From positions 1 to 17,449 of the forward strand of contig JANWIB010000078.1 in NCBI GenBank assembly GCA_025450155.1: a DNA stretch of 17,449 nt, in the 5' to 3' direction. A program made the position numbers and the translations under genes. This document shows positions 14,538 to 17,449 of the stretch, one piece after another (within the stretch, counting starts at the first letter, position 1; every line of letters begins with the position of its first letter). A model generated the notes under the pieces. That model saw nothing but the letters and a program-made list of their open reading frames with translations. It did no database searches and was not told the origin of the DNA. The stretch is from Sphingobacteriaceae bacterium. Lineage in GTDB: Bacteria; Bacteroidota; Bacteroidia; Sphingobacteriales; Sphingobacteriaceae.

Positions 14538-14568
14538 TTAAAGCCTGAATCTAAAATTCAGGCTTTAA
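14538..14568. terminator. Strong hairpin terminator after lipoprotein gene
   Basis: TTAAAGCCTGAAT and ATTCAGGCTTTAA form a perfect 13-bp stem with a CTAAA loop, starting 2 bases after the lipoprotein stop codon. The A/T-rich outer part of the stem gives a U-run on either strand. It separates the lipoprotein gene from the sigma-factor operon. Confidence 0.75.
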
Positions 14569-14652
14569 CAATCAGCTTATGCAATTAGTACCAAAAAAAG
14601 AAGAAAACCTATTTTAGAGCTGGACCGTAAAAAGCAGGTCATTAAGCAGGTA

Positions 14653-15189
14653 ATGGGAATCTTGTTAGATAAAAAAGTTTTCGAGAATTTATTTAAAGAA
14701 CAGTATGACACTTTATGTAAAGCGGTATATAAGATCATACCTGATGAAGCTGTGGCAGAAGACATTGTTCAGGAAGTGTTTTGCTGGTTATGGAATAACC
14801 GTTCCACGTTAATTATACAGGGAACGCTGAAATATTATTTATATCAAGCCTGCATTAATCGAAGCGTCAGTTATTTACGAAAAGAAAAAAATGCGGTAAA
14901 CAGAGCGAAGTTATTTACTGAAGAAATATCTGGTGAAAAAAATTCTATCGATGAGTATATCACTTTAAAGGAAACTACCAAAAGAGTCAATCAGGTTATA
15001 GATTCGTTGCCTTTGGCATGCAGGACAGTTTTTATGCTTAGCCGTTTTGAGTATAAAAGTTATAAAGAAATTGGCTCAGAATTAAACATTTCTGTTAAAA
15101 CAGTTGAAAACCATATGGTTAAAGCATTGAAGTATTTAAGGAAGAACTTGCTACTGCTGTTACCTCTGATTTTTATGAAGATATTATAG
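14653..15189 (+). CDS. ECF RNA polymerase sigma factor (Bacteroidetes expansion type, FecI-like)
   Basis: This 178-residue sigma-70 family protein has region 2 at about residues 10-75 (core DEAVAEDIVQEVFCWLWNN) and region 4 at about 115-165 (SLPLACRTVFMLSRFEYKS, then YKEIGSELNISVKTVENHM as the helix-turn-helix). It lacks regions 1 and 3, as ECF factors do, and resembles the group expanded in Bacteroidota that pairs with FecR and TonB receptors. The stop lies three bases before the fecR-like start. It should direct transcription of its own receptor operon, and possibly other genes, when the receptor binds its ligand. The tail LLLLLPLIFMKIL is unusually hydrophobic, a feature also seen in other members. 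The ATG at 14653 fits the family N-terminus. Confidence 0.93.
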   Translation: MGILLDKKVFENLFKEQYDTLCKAVYKIIPDEAVAEDIVQEVFCWLWNNRSTLIIQGTLKYYLYQACINRSVSYLRKEKNAVNRAKLFTEEISGEKNSIDEYITLKETTKRVNQVIDSLPLACRTVFMLSRFEYKSYKEIGSELNISVKTVENHMVKALKYLRKNLLLLLPLIFMKIL

Positions 15190-15192
15190 GAT

Positions 15193-16167
15193 ATGAAAGA
15201 GTACGAAGAAAAATATTGGAGCCTGATAGCTAAACAACTTTCTAATACGATTACTTCAGAAGAGTCCGATGAGCTTACAACCTGGCTTCAGGGCGATCCT
15301 GAACGGCTTAAATTTTTTACAGCTGTTCAAAAAATCTGGGAAACTACAGCAAGTTATCAAACACCTTCTTTTCATGTTGAAAATGCCTGGCAAAAAATTC
15401 AGACTGATTTAAAGTTTGATCAAGAAGAAATAATTAGCCCTGTTAAAAAATTATACTGGCCTATTTGGGCTGCTGCAATTGTTGCTGTAGTTATTCTTTT
15501 CAGCTGGTTCTTTTGGATTAAGAATTTGAATCAGATTGAGCTAATTACTCTTGCTGATGAGCAGAAAGAAGTGGAATTGCCCGATGGGTCAATTATTTTT
15601 TTAAATGAGAATAGCACATTAACGTATTCAAAAAATCTAAATGAACAGAAGCAGCGGGAAGTGGTATTGGAGGGAGAGGCCTTTTTTGAAGTTACTAAAA
15701 ACCCTAAAAAACCATTTATTGTATCATCTGGAAATACATTGGTTCAGGTACTAGGTACATCATTTAATATTCAATCGAAGTCCTCCGGAGAAGTGACAGT
15801 AGCCGTTGTTACTGGAAAAGTATCTTTTCAACCAGCTAATCAGCCTCAACGCGAAGTATTGTTGTTAGCTCATGATGAAGGAAAGTATGCTGATGGCAAA
15901 ATAATTAAACAGCGGTATGAAAATCCGAATTTCTTATTCTGGAAGAATAAACAACTCAACTATACGAATGCAACGCTAGAAGAAATATTAACTGATCTGG
16001 AAAAAAACTACCAGGTAGAGTTTACTGTAGCGGATAAAAAAATCCTAAGCCGACGAATCACTACTTCGTTTAAAGGCGATTCTTTAGAAAAAATAATTAC
16101 GGTTCTGGAGGTGCTTCTCCAAGCGAAAATTCAGAACTCGAAAAACAATGTTTATACCATCAATTAA
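15193..16167 (+). CDS. FecR-family anti-sigma factor
   Basis: This 324-residue single-pass inner-membrane protein has a cytoplasmic N-terminal anti-sigma region (about 1-85, with EYEEKYWSLIAKQLSNTITS). A membrane helix follows at about 88-109 (YWPIWAAAIVAVVILFSWFF). The periplasmic FecR domain (about 122-215) contains VELPDGSIIFLNENSTLTY and VVLEGEAFFEVTKN. A C-terminal DUF4974-type domain (about 245-320) has LNYTNATLEEILTDLEKNY and SFKGDSLEKIITVLEVLL. It would hold the adjacent sigma factor until it receives a signal from the N-terminal domain of the receptor encoded 11 bases downstream. All three genes appear to form one operon. Confidence 0.94.
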   Translation: MKEYEEKYWSLIAKQLSNTITSEESDELTTWLQGDPERLKFFTAVQKIWETTASYQTPSFHVENAWQKIQTDLKFDQEEIISPVKKLYWPIWAAAIVAVVILFSWFFWIKNLNQIELITLADEQKEVELPDGSIIFLNENSTLTYSKNLNEQKQREVVLEGEAFFEVTKNPKKPFIVSSGNTLVQVLGTSFNIQSKSSGEVTVAVVTGKVSFQPANQPQREVLLLAHDEGKYADGKIIKQRYENPNFLFWKNKQLNYTNATLEEILTDLEKNYQVEFTVADKKILSRRITTSFKGDSLEKIITVLEVLLQAKIQNSKNNVYTIN

Positions 16168-16178
16168 AGGATTAAGAG

Positions 16179-17449
16179 ATGAAAAAAACGCTATATCTGT
16201 GTATGATGGGGCTGTGTTTTGTCCAATCCCTTTTCGCTCAGAATCATCTACTGGAGAAGCGCATTACTGTAAGCTACCGGGAAGAGTTGCTATTAAAAAT
16301 TTTAGAGGATATACATATCCGTTTTAGAATAGATTTTTCTTACTCAAATGATCAGGTTCCTGTAAATAAGAAAGTCACAATAAGTGCAGAGAATAAAAAA
16401 CTGTCCGAAGTTTTAAAGAATATCTTGCGACCCATTGGCCTCAAATATCAGGTAATGGGTTCCAAAATACTCATTATACCTATGGGTCGCAATGTTTCCT
16501 CAATAGAAAAAATCCCGATAGAAAATATTACTATTTCAGGATTTATAAAAGAAAAAGGTTCTATGGAGTTGCTTCCGGGAGCGAGTGTTTACATACCTGA
16601 ATTGAATACTGGTGTTAGTGCAAATAATTATGGTTTTTATAGTATTACCCTAAAAACTGGAAGCTATACGTTGCAATATTCGATGGTTGGATTTGAAAAA
16701 AAACGTATTGAATTTTCTACAGGATATTCTCAAAAAATGGATGTAGAGCTGGAACCCGTTGCTGCGTTGCAGGAGGTGGTTGTTAGCGCAGGAAAAAGTG
16801 AACGCATATCAGAGCGTACACGAATGAGCAGTATTGATATTCCTACAGGGCAAATTAAAGATATTCCGGCTCTGTTGGGCGAGAAGGATATTTTTAAAGT
16901 GGTACAGCTTTTTCCAGGTGTTCAAAAAGGTACCGAGGGATCTAGTGGATTTTACGTACGTGGCGGCACTCCGGATCAGAATTTAATAATTTTAGACGAT
17001 GCCACAGTCTATAATGCGAATCATTTGTTTGGATTTTTTTCCGTTTTCAATGGGGATGCTGTTAAAAGTGTAGAACTGATTAAAGGCGGTTTTCCCGCAC
17101 GTTTTGGCGAACGTCTCTCATCCGTGATGGTGGTCAATATGAAGGATGGCAGCAAGGAGACATTCAAAGGAGAAGCAGGTATCGGACTTTTATCCTCCAG
17201 GTTTATTTTAGAAGGGCCAATCCAAAAAAATAAATCTTCATTTTTAGTTAGCGGTCGCAGAACCTATGCCGATCTTCTGGTTAGGCCATTTATGCCCAAA
17301 AACCAAAGTTCAGGATTTAATTTTTATGATCTTACTGCAAAAGTACATGCAGAATTAGATTCTAATAATCGCTTTTTTATCAGTAGTTATTTTGGTCGAG
17401 ATCGCCTTTCAGTAAAAGAAGCATACGACTGCAATAAATTCAGTAATAC
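16179..17449 (+). CDS. TonB-dependent receptor with STN signalling domain (partial)
   Basis: The first 423 codons are visible and the frame stays open to the window end. Order of parts: signal peptide (1-21, MKKTLYLCMMGLCFVQSLFA), STN domain (about 30-101, with LLLKILEDIHIRFRIDFSYS and LSEVLKNILRPIGLKYQV), a carboxypeptidase-regulatory-like beta sandwich (about 117-195), a possible TonB box around LQEVVVSAG (197-205), then the plug domain (about 222-325, VVQLFPGVQKGTEGSSGFYV, RGGTPDQNLIILDD, IKGGFPARFGERLSSV). The barrel begins after that. An STN domain with an upstream sigma/FecR pair marks a transducing receptor. It is not a SusC with SusD-type partner as far as this window shows. The imported substrate cannot be told. 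Confidence 0.93.
   Translation, partial: MKKTLYLCMMGLCFVQSLFAQNHLLEKRITVSYREELLLKILEDIHIRFRIDFSYSNDQVPVNKKVTISAENKKLSEVLKNILRPIGLKYQVMGSKILIIPMGRNVSSIEKIPIENITISGFIKEKGSMELLPGASVYIPELNTGVSANNYGFYSITLKTGSYTLQYSMVGFEKKRIEFSTGYSQKMDVELEPVAALQEVVVSAGKSERISERTRMSSIDIPTGQIKDIPALLGEKDIFKVVQLFPGVQKGTEGSSGFYVRGGTPDQNLIILDDATVYNANHLFGFFSVFNGDAVKSVELIKGGFPARFGERLSSVMVVNMKDGSKETFKGEAGIGLLSSRFILEGPIQKNKSSFLVSGRRTYADLLVRPFMPKNQSSGFNFYDLTAKVHAELDSNNRFFISSYFGRDRLSVKEAYDCNKFSN

Noticed and set aside
1..17449. CRISPR array, tRNA, rRNA, transposase or integrase genes
   Set aside because: No regularly spaced repeats, cloverleaf-like sequences or recognisable recombinase frames were seen on either strand.

Overview
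The window looks like a piece of a low-GC Bacteroidota chromosome, probably of the Sphingobacteriaceae type (order-level assignment is tentative). The evidence is an ECF sigma factor, FecR and STN-domain TonB receptor triad of the Bacteroidetes kind, a non-cAMP Crp/Fnr-like regulator, TAnnTTTG-type promoter boxes, and little use of Shine-Dalgarno sites. I see no tRNA, rRNA, CRISPR array or insertion sequence.

Left part (1-6489). A partial gamma-glutamyltransferase gene runs leftwards off the edge. It is followed on the + strand by a small two-helix membrane protein, a Crp/Fnr-like regulator and a Lin1944-like SDR protein that lacks the usual catalytic residues. The regulator and SDR genes share the 10-mer TTATGCTTTG at almost the same distance from their start codons. 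A minus-strand block then carries, in order of transcription, an orphan membrane histidine kinase, malate dehydrogenase, a retropepsin-like aspartic protease that starts with GTG directly after the mdh stop, and a group III truncated haemoglobin.

Centre (6882-12574). This is the most interesting part: five co-directional genes resembling a Dlt-type extracytoplasmic acylation system in a Gram-negative. They encode an adenylate-forming ligase, a close paralogue of it fused to a C-terminal acyl carrier domain, a membrane-anchored SGNH/DltD-like protein, an MBOAT (DltB/AlgI-like) O-acyltransferase, and a 45-residue single-helix microprotein. The microprotein is easily missed. It ends in F-x-Y-x-x-W, matching the C-terminal F-x-Y-x-x-F motif of DltX. 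The parts suggest ATP-dependent activation of a carboxylic or amino acid, loading on the carrier domain, transfer across the membrane by the MBOAT, relay through the microprotein tyrosine, and delivery to a surface acceptor by the SGNH protein. The acyl donor and the acceptor cannot be read from the sequence.

Right part (12564-17449). A frameshifted remnant of an OmpA-like C-terminal domain lies antisense and overlaps the end of the microprotein gene. Two envelope genes follow, an outer-membrane beta-barrel and a lipoprotein. Each is preceded by a copy of a 44-bp element (TAGGGGTTA, 13 bases, CGTATTAG, then an AT-rich tail) that resembles an alternative-sigma promoter. After a strong hairpin terminator comes an ECF sigma factor, a FecR-type anti-sigma factor and the start of an STN-containing TonB-dependent receptor, which together form a cell-surface signalling operon.
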